The notes: generated by a model not told the origin, from the letters alone. A DNA stretch of 64,000 nt from Mesorhizobium sp. AR07 (GCF_024746815.1 NZ_CP080528.1:930001-994000), one strand, 5' to 3'; counted from the stretch's first letter, positions 52,609-62,710 are shown. Program-made: numbers and translations.

Positions 52609-53961
52609 CTAGCTCAGCGAGGGCATTCCTTTAAGAACGCCGATCTGCCCGCGAATTACAAACAGAGCAATCAGCCCCGCCACCAACTCAGCAACTGCCT
52701 GGCAGGCCAACAGTCCGTTAAAGCCCCAAATGACTGGAAACAGTAGTATGGCGGGTATGAAAAGGTAGCCTTGCCTGGCAAGGGAAACGACGGCACTGAG
52801 GCGTACTCTCCCCAATGACTGAAGCAGGGTGATCGCAACGTACTGAACACCAAAGAGGCCGAAGAAAAGATGGAAAACAATACAGGCAGAGACGGCGAGA
52901 TCGATTACATCCTCGTTATCGCTGAAAAGCGAAACCATTGGCCGAGCAAAAATCAGGACCACGGCGGAAAAGCTGACTGAAAATGCGACGGCTATGAAAA
53001 GCATGAACTTCGCGGCCTTCTCTACCCGGGCGAAATCCTGTGCTCCCCAACCGAAACCGAGAACCGCCTGAGAGCCTATGCAGAAGCCGATAATTGGGAG
53101 TGCCCCGATCGTTGACAATCGCACGGCTATACCCACAGCGGCAACGGAAGCGTCGCCGAATGGTGCAGCAGCACGGTAGAAGAGCATGAATGCAACGGCA
53201 GACAAAATACTGGTGATAGTTGCCGGCGCTCCAATGGCGGCGATCTGTTTGATGCGGCCCACCCTGAAGGTAATGTAAGAAGTTCCGATACGAACAATCC
53301 CACACTTCTTTAGGAAATATGCGATGTAGACGCTGATAGCGGCGATCTGAGACAACAGCGTCGCAAGCGCCGCTCCTCGAACGCCCAGATCTAGCAAGAA
53401 AATGAAGATAGGATCGAGCACGGTATTCAGCGCGAAAGCCGTAATCATGGTCCACATGCTGAATCGTGTATTGCCCTCGGCCCTTACGATGAACCCATTG
53501 ACAATGTTCAGCAGCATGAGAGTGTAGCCGAACAAGAGCGTCGATGCGTACTCAAGCGCGGCCGGCATGATTGTCGGACTGGCGCCAAGCATAGCGAGAA
53601 TCTTGCGCAAAGACAGAAACAGACCGACAGTAAGACCCACTCCGATCGGAACCGCGAGAGCGAGCGCCAAGCTCGCGCCGCGACTCGCCTCAAGCGAGTT
53701 GTCAGCGCCAAGATTGCTAGACACGAATGATGCTGTGCCTACGCCGAGCCCCTGTCCGACTGCCAAGAGGAGGACAACGATCGGGAAAGTCATGCTGACG
53801 GCGGCGATAGCCTGTGCCCCGAGCGTGCCAACAAAGATCGCATTCACGAACTGCTGAAGCGCATTGATCGACAAGCCAATAATCGAAGGAATGGCGAGTC
53901 GCATGATGAGGCGGGAAAGTTTTTCGTCCGACAGATTAATGTGTTGTTCCGGTGCTGCCAT
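52609..53961 (-). CDS. MATE-family multidrug/metabolite exporter
   Basis: The protein is 450 residues with about 12 membrane helices in two MatE repeats (IPSIIGLSINALQQFVNAIF, VGTLGAQAIAAVSMTFPIVV; second half AIGAPATITSILSAVAFMLF). It is a cation-coupled exporter of the NorM/DinF superfamily. It starts 63 bases after the NRPS stop on the same strand, so it is the probable exporter of the NRPS product. Confidence 0.92.
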   Translation of the reverse strand: MAAPEQHINLSDEKLSRLIMRLAIPSIIGLSINALQQFVNAIFVGTLGAQAIAAVSMTFPIVVLLLAVGQGLGVGTASFVSSNLGADNSLEASRGASLALALAVPIGVGLTVGLFLSLRKILAMLGASPTIMPAALEYASTLLFGYTLMLLNIVNGFIVRAEGNTRFSMWTMITAFALNTVLDPIFIFLLDLGVRGAALATLLSQIAAISVYIAYFLKKCGIVRIGTSYITFRVGRIKQIAAIGAPATITSILSAVAFMLFYRAAAPFGDASVAAVGIAVRLSTIGALPIIGFCIGSQAVLGFGWGAQDFARVEKAAKFMLFIAVAFSVSFSAVVLIFARPMVSLFSDNEDVIDLAVSACIVFHLFFGLFGVQYVAITLLQSLGRVRLSAVVSLARQGYLFIPAILLFPVIWGFNGLLACQAVAELVAGLIALFVIRGQIGVLKGMPSLS

Positions 53962-54024
53962 GCTTCCGATTGCCCCCTCTTCCTCAACCCCCTACCCCGG
54001 ACTTATCGTCGGTTGACAGGTCGG

Positions 54025-57000
54025 CTACACATCTTCAGATGTATTGATTATCTGGAGCAGTTCCTGGCGCAAGATTGTGCAGAGGTTGCGGGTCGTTCCA
54101 TAGCCAACTTGTCTTGGATCGTATCTCACTTCGATTTGTAGCTCACCAGCTTCGTATCCGACACGAAACCAGAAGAGGTAGTTCATGGCGGACTGCTCCA
54201 TATCTTCGCCGATCCAAAGTGAGTGCGGATCTCTGGCTAGCAGACGCCGTGGATAATGGCGTTGCAGTCGTGCTCGATAGTTCAGTCCGATCCTAGGCAA
54301 CGGCAAATGATCGATCCGCTTCCGCACTGCCGGATCCCGATTCAAGAACTTCATCGCCCGAAAACCGATCCCCCGGCGCGGCAGCGCGTTGCGCTGCCGA
54401 TATATCGAACGAGCGCGATCCGGACGAGACTCCTTCCCAGTCAGATATAAGGGAAGCGGAACCAGCTCGCCGACATAGCCGATGATCTGAGACGGATCGA
54501 TGTCGTCGAATAACTCACCTCTGGTCGATGTGAGGCTGTCGATCCAGAGCGAGTAATTCCCGAAAGCGCGGCCAAACGCCCCTGACACAGCCGCAAGGAA
54601 TATATCAAAATCCTCGCATTGCGCAGACGTCGCCGAGACATTGAGAAGTCTGGCCGTCGCCTTCTCGCCGATCGTTACGCAATATTTGGCCTGATCTTCC
54701 CAAAGTTGGCTGCAATATTCTTCATTTACCAATCCCTCCAAGCGGGCATAATGGAGCCTTCTTGCAGTTTCATCTAAAAATTCCGCTGTACCCGAGCCAG
54801 CATCGCTCACATGCATATCGAGCAGATCATATCGAACCCCCTCCCAATATTCGAGTTCGGTTGGCGCTTCGCTATCTGCGTAATGGCCCAATCGCTCCAG
54901 CCACTGAGAGAGAGGCGTCGTCTCTGGATCCGCAATGGTCCCGCCTGCGGCTAGCGTATTGTAGGCTGTTTCCAGTGCATTTAGGAACAGTCGGTACCCA
55001 GTCCCGTCAGCTACAAAGTGATGCATCAAAACAAGCAGATAGTAGTTGCCGCTCTCTGATGTCCGGAAGGCTGAAAGCCTGACGAGGGGTGTCTGACCGT
55101 CAAACCGAAACCTGGTTTGACGCTCTGCGCAGGCGCCTTCGATGACCGTCAGCTGTTTTGCCGTGGCCATGCCGACCAGGTCTATTTCTTCCACGAGGGG
55201 ATTGGGTACCGATCCGATTGCCTGAGATAGGCCGCTCTCGGTTTGGACTATTCGAAGTTTCAGTCCTTCGTGCCGACCAATGACATGAGCAAGGGCGCCT
55301 TCAAGGATTGATAGATTCAAGAGACCCGCGGGCAGGAAGAAAAGGTCGCCAAGGTTGTAGTGCTCGCCTAATCCGACAAGGCTGTTCCAAGATGAGACGG
55401 CGGGAGTCACTAGCAACGGTCCATCGGGAGCCTCATAGGCAGAGATCGTCGTGGCCGATACGATTTCCTTGGCCAATTCCCGAATGGTCGATGTTCTGTA
55501 CAGTTGGCCAACGGTCAAGCTCAGTCCGGCTTTACGCGCTAATGTAACGCAACGCACACTCAGAAGAGAGTTTCCGCCGATATCAAAGAAGCTGTCATCG
55601 ATCCCGATGGATTTGGCGCCCAACAGTTCTTGCCAGATCTCGGCAAGAAGTCTCTCCCGCTCCGTGCGCGGCTCAGTAGATTGGGCATTCCGAAGCTCGC
55701 GGGATCGGACAGAAGAGAGGCGACGACGATCTATCTTCCCGCTCGCCGTCAGTGGCATACGGTCCACCATGCGAAAATCGGATGGAATCATGTAGGGCGG
55801 CAATTCCTGCCGTAGGTGATTCACAATGTCTCCTGCGGTAAGGCCATCGTCAGTTGGGACCACTATGGCCACCAGTCGGCGATTGTCATCCACTCCCCGA
55901 ACGACTGCGGTGGCCCTGGCAATTCCAGGATGCGCTTCAAGGGCGTTTTCGATTTCCTCCAGCTCAATTCGGAAACCCCGGAGCTTGATTTGGTTGTCTG
56001 ATCGACCGCAAATCTCCAGAAGACCTTTGGCTGAGACGCGGGCGATATCGCCACTGCGATAAAGAAGGCCGTATTGGCAGTCATCATATGGATTGGGCAC
56101 GAAACTTTGCTTCGTTCGCTCTGGGTCCCGCCAGTACCCCGTGCTTACGCAGCGTCCCGCGACGCAGAGTTCGCCTGCTACCCCGACGGGAACCCGCTCC
56201 AACTGTGCATTGAGCACATAGATCTTCACATTGTCGATTGGGCGCCCGATCGGCACAGCTTTAGAGCCATCGTCCGCCTCCGATGTTGCGTAGACTGCCG
56301 CATTAGACGCGCATTCCGTGGCGCCATAAAAATTCCATAGCGGCACATCTGGAAAGCTCTGTCGCCAACGAGAAGGAAGCGATGGCGGCATCGGTTCAGC
56401 ACTGCTTGTGACTAGGCGCAAGCTGGTCGTTTCCGCATGTCGTTTTTGAGAGGCGATCAGACCGGACAGAATGGGCGGGGAAGCGAACAACCGAGTCACG
56501 CGATGCCTAGTCAAGGCACTCAACAAGAGGTCGGGGTCGAGCAACTGGTCATCGGTCAGGATCAGCGTTGGGACCCCCTTCAGGAGTCCTCCAAAATACT
56601 CCCATGCTGCGGCAACAAGTCCCGCCGACTTCTGAACAACGATCACGTCGGCGCCATCAAACGGAAAGCATCGCCACATCCAGTTCAGTCGATTGAGTAT
56701 TGCGGGCTCAGGTATGAGAACGCCTTTCGCCTTACCCGTTGAGGATGAGGTGTAGATCAGGCTGGCTGCGCTGTTATCAGGCTGCTCGACCTCGCAGTGC
56801 ATTGCCCGAGCGGGGTAGTATCTCGCCTGCAGGAAAGACAAGCTAACGGACGGCACACCGAAATCGATCTCTTCGTCCGCGCTGGCGTGAATTAGGAGCT
56901 TTGCACCGCTATCTCTTACAACGTGGCTGATCCGTTCCTTCGGGCAATCTGGCGATATAGGCACGACGGTCGCCTGCATTGCCCGGATAGCCAAAGTTGT

Positions 57001-60000
57001 AGTGGCCACTTCAGGTGACCGGTCGATCAGCATGGCGACCATGTCGCCCGGCCCTACCTCGCCGGTACGCAGAGCGGACTGGATCGCCGCCATGCGTTCG
57101 CGCAGTTGGCCGAACGTGACTTCTCGGAACTCGCCGAAATACGCCACCCGGTCGTTCTTTGCGCTGACCTGATCGAAGGCTTCCACGAGCGAAGGTTCGT
57201 TCTCATATACCTGCTCAGCGCCCCTGAGCGCGTCCAGCATGGCGACCTCCGAGGGGCACAGGCAAGTCAGGGCGACAATCGGCTCAGCCGGCCTCTCGAC
57301 ACAGGCAGCAATAAGATGGCGAAGATTGGCGGCCATGCGAGCGATCACGTGACTTGAAAAAATGTCTTCCGCATATGCCAATTGCAGCGCAATCTCATCG
57401 CCCTGGTCTTGCGCATACAGGGTAAGGTCGAACTTCACATAGCCTGTGTCATATTCACGAAACGTCAGATCCAAATCGCGTTCGGCCGGTGGCTCCTGGG
57501 GTTCGGAGTACATGTTGAACATGACTTGGAAGATCGGTGATCGACCGGCTTCGCGGTACAATCGGGCGTCCCTCACCATCCAACTGAATGGATACGCCGA
57601 GTTCGCGATGGCATCGCTGACAAGGGCTTGCACATGAGTTACGTGAGCCACAAAGGACTTATTGACATCGATAGTGGTTCGGATTGGTAGCATATTGAGG
57701 AAAAAACCAACGATCTCCTCCGTGCCTGTTTGGTCGCGCACGACGTGCGGTATACCGACGATGACATCGTCCTGGCCGCTATACATCCGCAACAGGAGCT
57801 TAAAGCATGCCAACAGGATCGTGGATGTGGTGCACCTGTGCCGACGTGCAAAACCCCTCACTTGATCGGACAGTTCTTCACCAAGGGGAACCGCATGCGA
57901 GGCCCCACGGTAGGAATTCCCTTTCGGCCGGGGTCGATCACTCGCTAGCAAAAGCGCGGGCGGATTGTCGCCAATCTGCCCACGCCAGTAGCGCCGCTGC
58001 TCAACCAGCAAGTCCGGTGTAACGTGTACACTTTCCCAGAGCGCATAGGCCGAGAGTGACACACGATGCTCTGGAGAGAACGGGGCAGCATTGGTGTATC
58101 TCGTTCGCAAGTCTCTGAGCAAGACGGAGATCGACCAGGCATCTATGATAATTTCGTGTGCGGTTATCAGTATTAGATGGTCATCCGCGGCAAGGCGGAT
58201 CATGCGCGCACGAAACAAATGGCCCTGACTGAGATCAAAGGCGTCGTTGAGCTCGGTCTGCCGCATCTCCGCCACAAGCTCCTCAGCCTCCTGTTGCGTA
58301 AGGTGAGTGGTGTCAACCAACTCTAAATTGGCGTAATGCGGATCATCAAAAATCTGGACCGGCCCATCTTCGTCGCTGAAACGTGCCGCAAGCGCGTCGT
58401 GGGCCCTGACGACATTGATCCAAGCTTCATTGAAAGCAGTCAGATCGATTGCTCCTCGTATACGCAGGCCACCTTGAATGACGTAGTTTTTCGCATCCGG
58501 ATCGAGCTGCCAGAGGAACCAAAGGTGTTCCTGCACCCGTGTCAGCGATGATCGTCCGTGCTTCCGGCCCGCTGGAAGCACGTTCTGTGTCGTCTCGGAT
58601 TGGCTTGATAGCGATGCCGCCAGCGACCTGACGGTCCCATTTAGCACCAGCCTGAAATCCACCTTCGCCCTGAGCTGCCTCTGCAGCTGGGCTAATATAA
58701 GCATCGCCCGGAGCGAGTCCCCGCCAAGGTCCATGAATTGGTCGTTCACGCCGATATCTTTGATGCGAAGAACGCTGGACCAGATACCTCGCAGCTTGCC
58801 TTCGAGCTCCGTCTTTGGTTCCTCGAACGAATTCAGCATCTGAGGGCGAATGGTCGTCGGATCCGGCAAAGCTGCAAAGTCTACTTTCCCGTTTCTGGTA
58901 ATTGGAATGCCATCGACATGAATGATACGCTCCGGGACCATGTAGGCAGGAAGCGTTTCGGCAACAAAGCTTCGGAGTCCACTTTCCAAGACGTCGGGAG
59001 GAGCCGATACATAGGCCACTATTCGTCTTGGCCTGATCCCTCCGTCGGCCTTGGTTATGTCTCTTGCTGTGAGCTTCACGCCTTCATTGACGGGTGCTAC
59101 GGCGACGGCGCCACTTACCGAAGGATGGGTGCAGAGCCGAGACTCAATCTCTCCAAGCTCGACCCGGTGCCCCCGGATCTTGACTTGACGGTCTCGCCTG
59201 CCAAGACATTCCAGCAGGCCGTCAGCTCTGAAGCGTCCGCGATCGCCTGTCTTGTAGAGGCGCCGATGGGATGGATGGTTGGAGAACGGGTTTGGAAAAA
59301 AAGCATCTTTGGTACGCGCGCTATCATTGATGTAGCCAGCAGCGACACCGACTCCGCTGACACAGATCTCGCCGACTTCACCCGTCCTGCACAGCCGCCA
59401 TCCATCGGCGACATAGACTTCAAGATTGGAGATCGGCCGACCGATCGGTACATAGGCGTCAGCTGCACTAGGCGGGACAGAAACCACATGGTGGGTAACC
59501 CCATCCGCACATTCTGTCGGGCCATAGTGATTGAGAATTGGGACTTGAGGATACAGTGCCAGCCAGGCGCGCGCCAGGGCAGGCGTCAGCGGCTCGCCGA
59601 CCGTGGAGATCATGCGTAAGGCACTGAGAGGGCGCTCGTCTGCCGCGAGTGTCTGCAGATACTCAACAAATATGGCAAGCACCGATGGGACGAATTGGAC
59701 AATTGTGACGCCTTGTCCCTGCAGCGCCTTAAGAAGAGCGATCGGAGATCTAAGCGTGGCATCGTCTATGATCGCGACGCGGCTTCCAACGCATAGCCCT
59801 GCCAAGAGCTGCCACAGCGAGATGTCAAAGCAATGCGATGCAGTTTGAGCGATGCAGTCCTTCTCGGTCAGCTCGAGCGCATCGATCTTGGCTATCAAAT
59901 GGTTGTTTAGTCCGGTACGCTCGACCATCACACCCTTGGGCCACCCCGTCGAACCGGACGTAAACAAGATGTAAGCGAGACCGCACTCAGCCGAAGAGGG

Positions 60001-60474
60001 CATCGCAGAAGAGGCACGGTCCCCAAATAACGCGGTCTGCACCGTCATGAATTCTCGGGTGCCGTGGCTGTTTTCTTGAAACAGACCAAGGGCTTCCGGC
60101 CGCTCTTGCCCGATAATCAGAGTGCATCCACTCTGCTCGACCATGAATGAAGTGCGTGAGGCCGGTAAAGATGGGTCGAGCGGCAAATATGTTGAGCCGC
60201 CCTTCAGAATTGCGATTACTGTAGCGGCCCAATTGGGATTTCGTTCACCACAATAGCTCACGATCGTTCCCACCGCGCAGCGCTCTCGTAGAGTGCTCGC
60301 GATTCTAGCCGACATGACTCGCAGCTCACCATATGTGAGTTCCGCCGCGCCATGCGTAATCGCGATTCTGTCCGGAAACGATGCCCCGATTTCATCGATA
60401 GCCGCGATTACATCGGTGAGCCGACGTCCGTCCAGCTTGTGCTTCTCACGTGAATTTTCGTTAAACATGCGCAT
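54025..60474 (-). CDS. dimodular nonribosomal peptide synthetase, A-T-C-A-T-C
   Basis: The protein is 2149 residues from the ATG at 60474; an ATG at 60468 and an upstream TTG at 60561 are alternatives. Domains by motif, with residue numbers from 60474: A1 (TSGSTGWPKG ~172, NHYGPTECA, YKTGDRGRF), carrier T1 (DLGGDSL ~583), condensation C1 (~645-1070), A2 (TSSSTGKAKG ~1242, NFYGATECAS), T2 (DIGGNSL ~1631), terminal C2 (MHHFVADG ~1817). There is no N-terminal C and no thioesterase. In C1 the HHxxxDG motif reads HEIIIDA, so the catalytic His is Glu. A2 has Val where alpha-amino-acid A domains keep Asp235. C2 has an intact motif and may release the product onto a free amine or hydroxyl. MATE and PPTase genes follow; a sigma54 promoter and NifA site precede. 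Confidence 0.95.
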   Translation of the reverse strand: MRMFNENSREKHKLDGRRLTDVIAAIDEIGASFPDRIAITHGAAELTYGELRVMSARIASTLRERCAVGTIVSYCGERNPNWAATVIAILKGGSTYLPLDPSLPASRTSFMVEQSGCTLIIGQERPEALGLFQENSHGTREFMTVQTALFGDRASSAMPSSAECGLAYILFTSGSTGWPKGVMVERTGLNNHLIAKIDALELTEKDCIAQTASHCFDISLWQLLAGLCVGSRVAIIDDATLRSPIALLKALQGQGVTIVQFVPSVLAIFVEYLQTLAADERPLSALRMISTVGEPLTPALARAWLALYPQVPILNHYGPTECADGVTHHVVSVPPSAADAYVPIGRPISNLEVYVADGWRLCRTGEVGEICVSGVGVAAGYINDSARTKDAFFPNPFSNHPSHRRLYKTGDRGRFRADGLLECLGRRDRQVKIRGHRVELGEIESRLCTHPSVSGAVAVAPVNEGVKLTARDITKADGGIRPRRIVAYVSAPPDVLESGLRSFVAETLPAYMVPERIIHVDGIPITRNGKVDFAALPDPTTIRPQMLNSFEEPKTELEGKLRGIWSSVLRIKDIGVNDQFMDLGGDSLRAMLILAQLQRQLRAKVDFRLVLNGTVRSLAASLSSQSETTQNVLPAGRKHGRSSLTRVQEHLWFLWQLDPDAKNYVIQGGLRIRGAIDLTAFNEAWINVVRAHDALAARFSDEDGPVQIFDDPHYANLELVDTTHLTQQEAEELVAEMRQTELNDAFDLSQGHLFRARMIRLAADDHLILITAHEIIIDAWSISVLLRDLRTRYTNAAPFSPEHRVSLSAYALWESVHVTPDLLVEQRRYWRGQIGDNPPALLLASDRPRPKGNSYRGASHAVPLGEELSDQVRGFARRHRCTTSTILLACFKLLLRMYSGQDDVIVGIPHVVRDQTGTEEIVGFFLNMLPIRTTIDVNKSFVAHVTHVQALVSDAIANSAYPFSWMVRDARLYREAGRSPIFQVMFNMYSEPQEPPAERDLDLTFREYDTGYVKFDLTLYAQDQGDEIALQLAYAEDIFSSHVIARMAANLRHLIAACVERPAEPIVALTCLCPSEVAMLDALRGAEQVYENEPSLVEAFDQVSAKNDRVAYFGEFREVTFGQLRERMAAIQSALRTGEVGPGDMVAMLIDRSPEVATTTLAIRAMQATVVPISPDCPKERISHVVRDSGAKLLIHASADEEIDFGVPSVSLSFLQARYYPARAMHCEVEQPDNSAASLIYTSSSTGKAKGVLIPEPAILNRLNWMWRCFPFDGADVIVVQKSAGLVAAAWEYFGGLLKGVPTLILTDDQLLDPDLLLSALTRHRVTRLFASPPILSGLIASQKRHAETTSLRLVTSSAEPMPPSLPSRWRQSFPDVPLWNFYGATECASNAAVYATSEADDGSKAVPIGRPIDNVKIYVLNAQLERVPVGVAGELCVAGRCVSTGYWRDPERTKQSFVPNPYDDCQYGLLYRSGDIARVSAKGLLEICGRSDNQIKLRGFRIELEEIENALEAHPGIARATAVVRGVDDNRRLVAIVVPTDDGLTAGDIVNHLRQELPPYMIPSDFRMVDRMPLTASGKIDRRRLSSVRSRELRNAQSTEPRTERERLLAEIWQELLGAKSIGIDDSFFDIGGNSLLSVRCVTLARKAGLSLTVGQLYRTSTIRELAKEIVSATTISAYEAPDGPLLVTPAVSSWNSLVGLGEHYNLGDLFFLPAGLLNLSILEGALAHVIGRHEGLKLRIVQTESGLSQAIGSVPNPLVEEIDLVGMATAKQLTVIEGACAERQTRFRFDGQTPLVRLSAFRTSESGNYYLLVLMHHFVADGTGYRLFLNALETAYNTLAAGGTIADPETTPLSQWLERLGHYADSEAPTELEYWEGVRYDLLDMHVSDAGSGTAEFLDETARRLHYARLEGLVNEEYCSQLWEDQAKYCVTIGEKATARLLNVSATSAQCEDFDIFLAAVSGAFGRAFGNYSLWIDSLTSTRGELFDDIDPSQIIGYVGELVPLPLYLTGKESRPDRARSIYRQRNALPRRGIGFRAMKFLNRDPAVRKRIDHLPLPRIGLNYRARLQRHYPRRLLARDPHSLWIGEDMEQSAMNYLFWFRVGYEAGELQIEVRYDPRQVGYGTTRNLCTILRQELLQIINTSEDV

Positions 60475-60709
60475 CCAGCCTACAATTTTTGGGGCTCCCT
60501 CACTCCAGAGCCGATTCCAGGCCTGGAAGTTTGTGAGGGGCTCGCCACGCCGGGGGCTCAATCTGCAAGACCATATTGCTCCAAAGCTATTGCCAAAGGT
60601 TGCGCGACTTTATGCGCAAGCTTGTTTACCTCTTAGAGACGAGGCGCCGGGTTCAAGGGAAGTTTCTGCGTGCAGTCAGCCCTCACTCAATGTCGCTGCA
60701 TCTCATTCA

Positions 60710-60724
60710 GCAAAGGCCGTGCCA
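60710..60724 (-). promoter_or_regulatory. sigma54 promoter upstream of the NRPS gene
   Basis: On the minus strand TGGCACGGCCTTTGC matches TGGCACG-N4-TTGC exactly, with GG-N10-GC spacing. It lies 235 bases before the ATG at 60474 with nothing else between on that strand. Confidence 0.85.
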
Positions 60725-60752
60725 GCGCGCTCCGCGCGCGGGATGCGCATGA

Positions 60753-60950
60753 TTACGCGTGGAAAACCTCCACAGTGCCCAAGATGTGTTTGAACCTGAC
60801 ATGTTTTCTGACGATGTCAGGTTTTGGACACGCATCACGCGCTTCGCGCTGCCAGAATAGCATGGCCAACCGCATGCTTGCCTGCGCGCGCCCGAAATCC
60901 GCCCGCCGCAAGGAGGCCACGGCATAGTCTGCCGCTTCAAAGATCGACAT
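60753..60950 (-). CDS. possible small protein upstream of the NRPS
   Basis: The frame is 65 residues from an ATG at 60950 (MSIFEAADYAVASLRRADFG …), predicted helical and alanine-rich, ending LGTVEVFHA. GAGC lies just ahead. It has no recognisable family. If real it ends before the sigma54 promoter, and its codons overlap the NifA-type site; it may be chance or a remnant. Confidence 0.28.
   Translation of the reverse strand: MSIFEAADYAVASLRRADFGRAQASMRLAMLFWQREARDACPKPDIVRKHVRFKHILGTVEVFHA
60793..60823. repeat. perfect 10-bp inverted repeat overlapping the NifA-type site
   Basis: AACCTGACAT (60793-60802) and ATGTCAGGTT (60814-60823) flank an 11-base spacer. The right arm overlaps the TGT-N10-ACA site, which could let a second regulator compete with NifA. 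Confidence 0.6.
60815..60830 (-). promoter_or_regulatory. NifA-type upstream activator site for the NRPS
   Basis: TGTCAGGTTTTGGACA is an exact TGT-N10-ACA match about 100 bases upstream of the sigma54 promoter at 60710-60724, the usual enhancer distance. Confidence 0.78.
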
Positions 60951-61308
60951 CCGCTCAAGTCCGGACCCATGCACCATGTGTAGACGCCCGTTTGGCAAGA
61001 GGAATCTTTAGTTGGCATTGCGCGTTGTCGGGTGCTGACATGTGTCCGGCCTCACATGATGATTCTCCAGTCAATGTTTTTCCATGGGTGTAATCCGAGG
61101 TGAGCTCTCTTCCTGCAGGGCCTGTCTGCTAACCTCACATCCGGCGGGATGATATCCCAACCACTGTCCCGCATTCGGGACGGGAGAGCTCCAAAGGAAC
61201 GGCACCACTCTGTGAAGACGGCACTGGAGCACCACGCCGGACAACGGCGACGTTCCCTCGGTCACCGGGCTGCTTTGCCGTCGCAGAGCTGCCCGATCTC
61301 GATAATTA

Positions 61309-62466
61309 TTATACGGCGGGCTTCATGGTCGCTCCCTCGGGTACGACACCATCGACGGCGAAGCGCCACAGAGCGATCAGCAACTTGCGAGCGAGGGCGA
61401 CCACTATGACCTTGCGGACGCGGCGGCCAGTAGAGCCGGTGCGTTCCCGGAACCAGGCGACCTGGGCAGCACCAGGCTGGTAGCGTTGCCAGAGCCAGGC
61501 CAGCTCCACCATCACCGTTCGAAGCCGCCGGTTCCCGGCCTTTCCGATCCCTTGCTCGCGTTCCACCCCACCACTGTTGTAAGGCGTCGCAGTAAGACCT
61601 GCATAAGATCCGAGCGCTTTGGCATTAGCGAAGCGACGGACGAAGGCCTCGCGGACCAATATTGTGGCACTCTGCACCCCTATACCGCGCAGACTGCAGA
61701 GCTGCTGGATCATCCGACTGGCATCATCCGAAGCGGGCACCTCCGCTACCGCATCGCGGTCGTGTTCCAGCGTGGCGATCTGATCGAGAACGAGCTCCAG
61801 CCGGCTCAGCAACCGTTCGATCTTGGCGAGGGCGTGAGGTGGCATTGGGTCACCCAGAGCGGTACGAAGGTCGGCCAGACGCCGCCGGCGGTTTTTCAGG
61901 AGCGGGTTGTAGTCCTCGACGCCGAGCGTCGCGAGGACAGCACCGATCCGGTTGGCAAGGCTGACGCGTTCGGACACGAGCTCTGTTCGTTCGCGGACAG
62001 AGCGCCGTGCATCCTCATCGGCTTCGTCAGGGATCGGTACCATGGAGCAGACGCGCGGTTCGCCGCGAAGCCACGCCAGCAGCGTACGCAGGAGTAACTC
62101 GGCGTCGATCCCGTCCGACTTTGCGCGACGCATGCGACGATCGACGGGCACGCTGGAAGGCTGGATGACATGGACCTCCACGCCTTTGGCAATCAGCCAT
62201 CTGGCAAGCCAGAACCCGGACCATCCAGCTTCGTAGGTCGCAACCACCCGATCTACCGGGTGGCCGGCAGCAGCAGCACGAGCACGATAGCCATCGATTG
62301 CGGACTGAAGAGCAAGCTTATCTGGCTCAATGGCACGCTTCGCCTTGGTCTGCGGCAGGCCGGGCACCTGGGCCGCCAAAACCCAGTTTTTGTTGCTTAG
62401 TTCGATAGCCAGCACGAGCGTACGATCGTATTGGACAACTTCTGCGCCGTTGAATGATTGCAACAT
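61309..62466 (-). CDS. IS110-family transposase (element 1)
   Basis: The protein is 385 residues from the ATG at 62466 (MLQSFNGAEVVQYDRTLVLA). A DEDD-type N-terminal domain (AIELSNKNWVLA, ATYEAGWSGFWLARWL, DGIDAELLLRTL) and the C-terminal transposase_20 domain with the helix-hairpin-helix-like LCSLRGIGVQSATILVREAF and SYAGLTATPYNSGG are present. IS110 elements lack long inverted repeats, so the ends are not assigned. Confidence 0.9.
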   Translation of the reverse strand: MLQSFNGAEVVQYDRTLVLAIELSNKNWVLAAQVPGLPQTKAKRAIEPDKLALQSAIDGYRARAAAAGHPVDRVVATYEAGWSGFWLARWLIAKGVEVHVIQPSSVPVDRRMRRAKSDGIDAELLLRTLLAWLRGEPRVCSMVPIPDEADEDARRSVRERTELVSERVSLANRIGAVLATLGVEDYNPLLKNRRRRLADLRTALGDPMPPHALAKIERLLSRLELVLDQIATLEHDRDAVAEVPASDDASRMIQQLCSLRGIGVQSATILVREAFVRRFANAKALGSYAGLTATPYNSGGVEREQGIGKAGNRRLRTVMVELAWLWQRYQPGAAQVAWFRERTGSTGRRVRKVIVVALARKLLIALWRFAVDGVVPEGATMKPAV

Positions 62467-62710
62467 GATCAGGCCTCCAGAGTTTGAGATGGCGCAGTCT
62501 AATCTGCCTGCGCCGCAAATCATGGGATCTGTGATGCGGCTTTCACACATGCCGCGGGCCCTTATGGTGTTCGCAGGTCAGGTCCAAATCAACGCCGCGT
62601 GCTCTTGAGACACTTTGGTGCACACTGGTTTTCCTGATCCCGTCTCACGACCGTTGCGCCATACTTCCGATGACCTCTCTCGCTGCGACGTCCCCTCGGT
62701 TACGTTGGCT

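Noticed and set aside
60815..60998. Chance that the NRPS control sites are merely codons of the small upstream frame
   Set aside because: The -24/-12 element lies beyond that frame's stop and matches the consensus exactly; the frame itself has little support.
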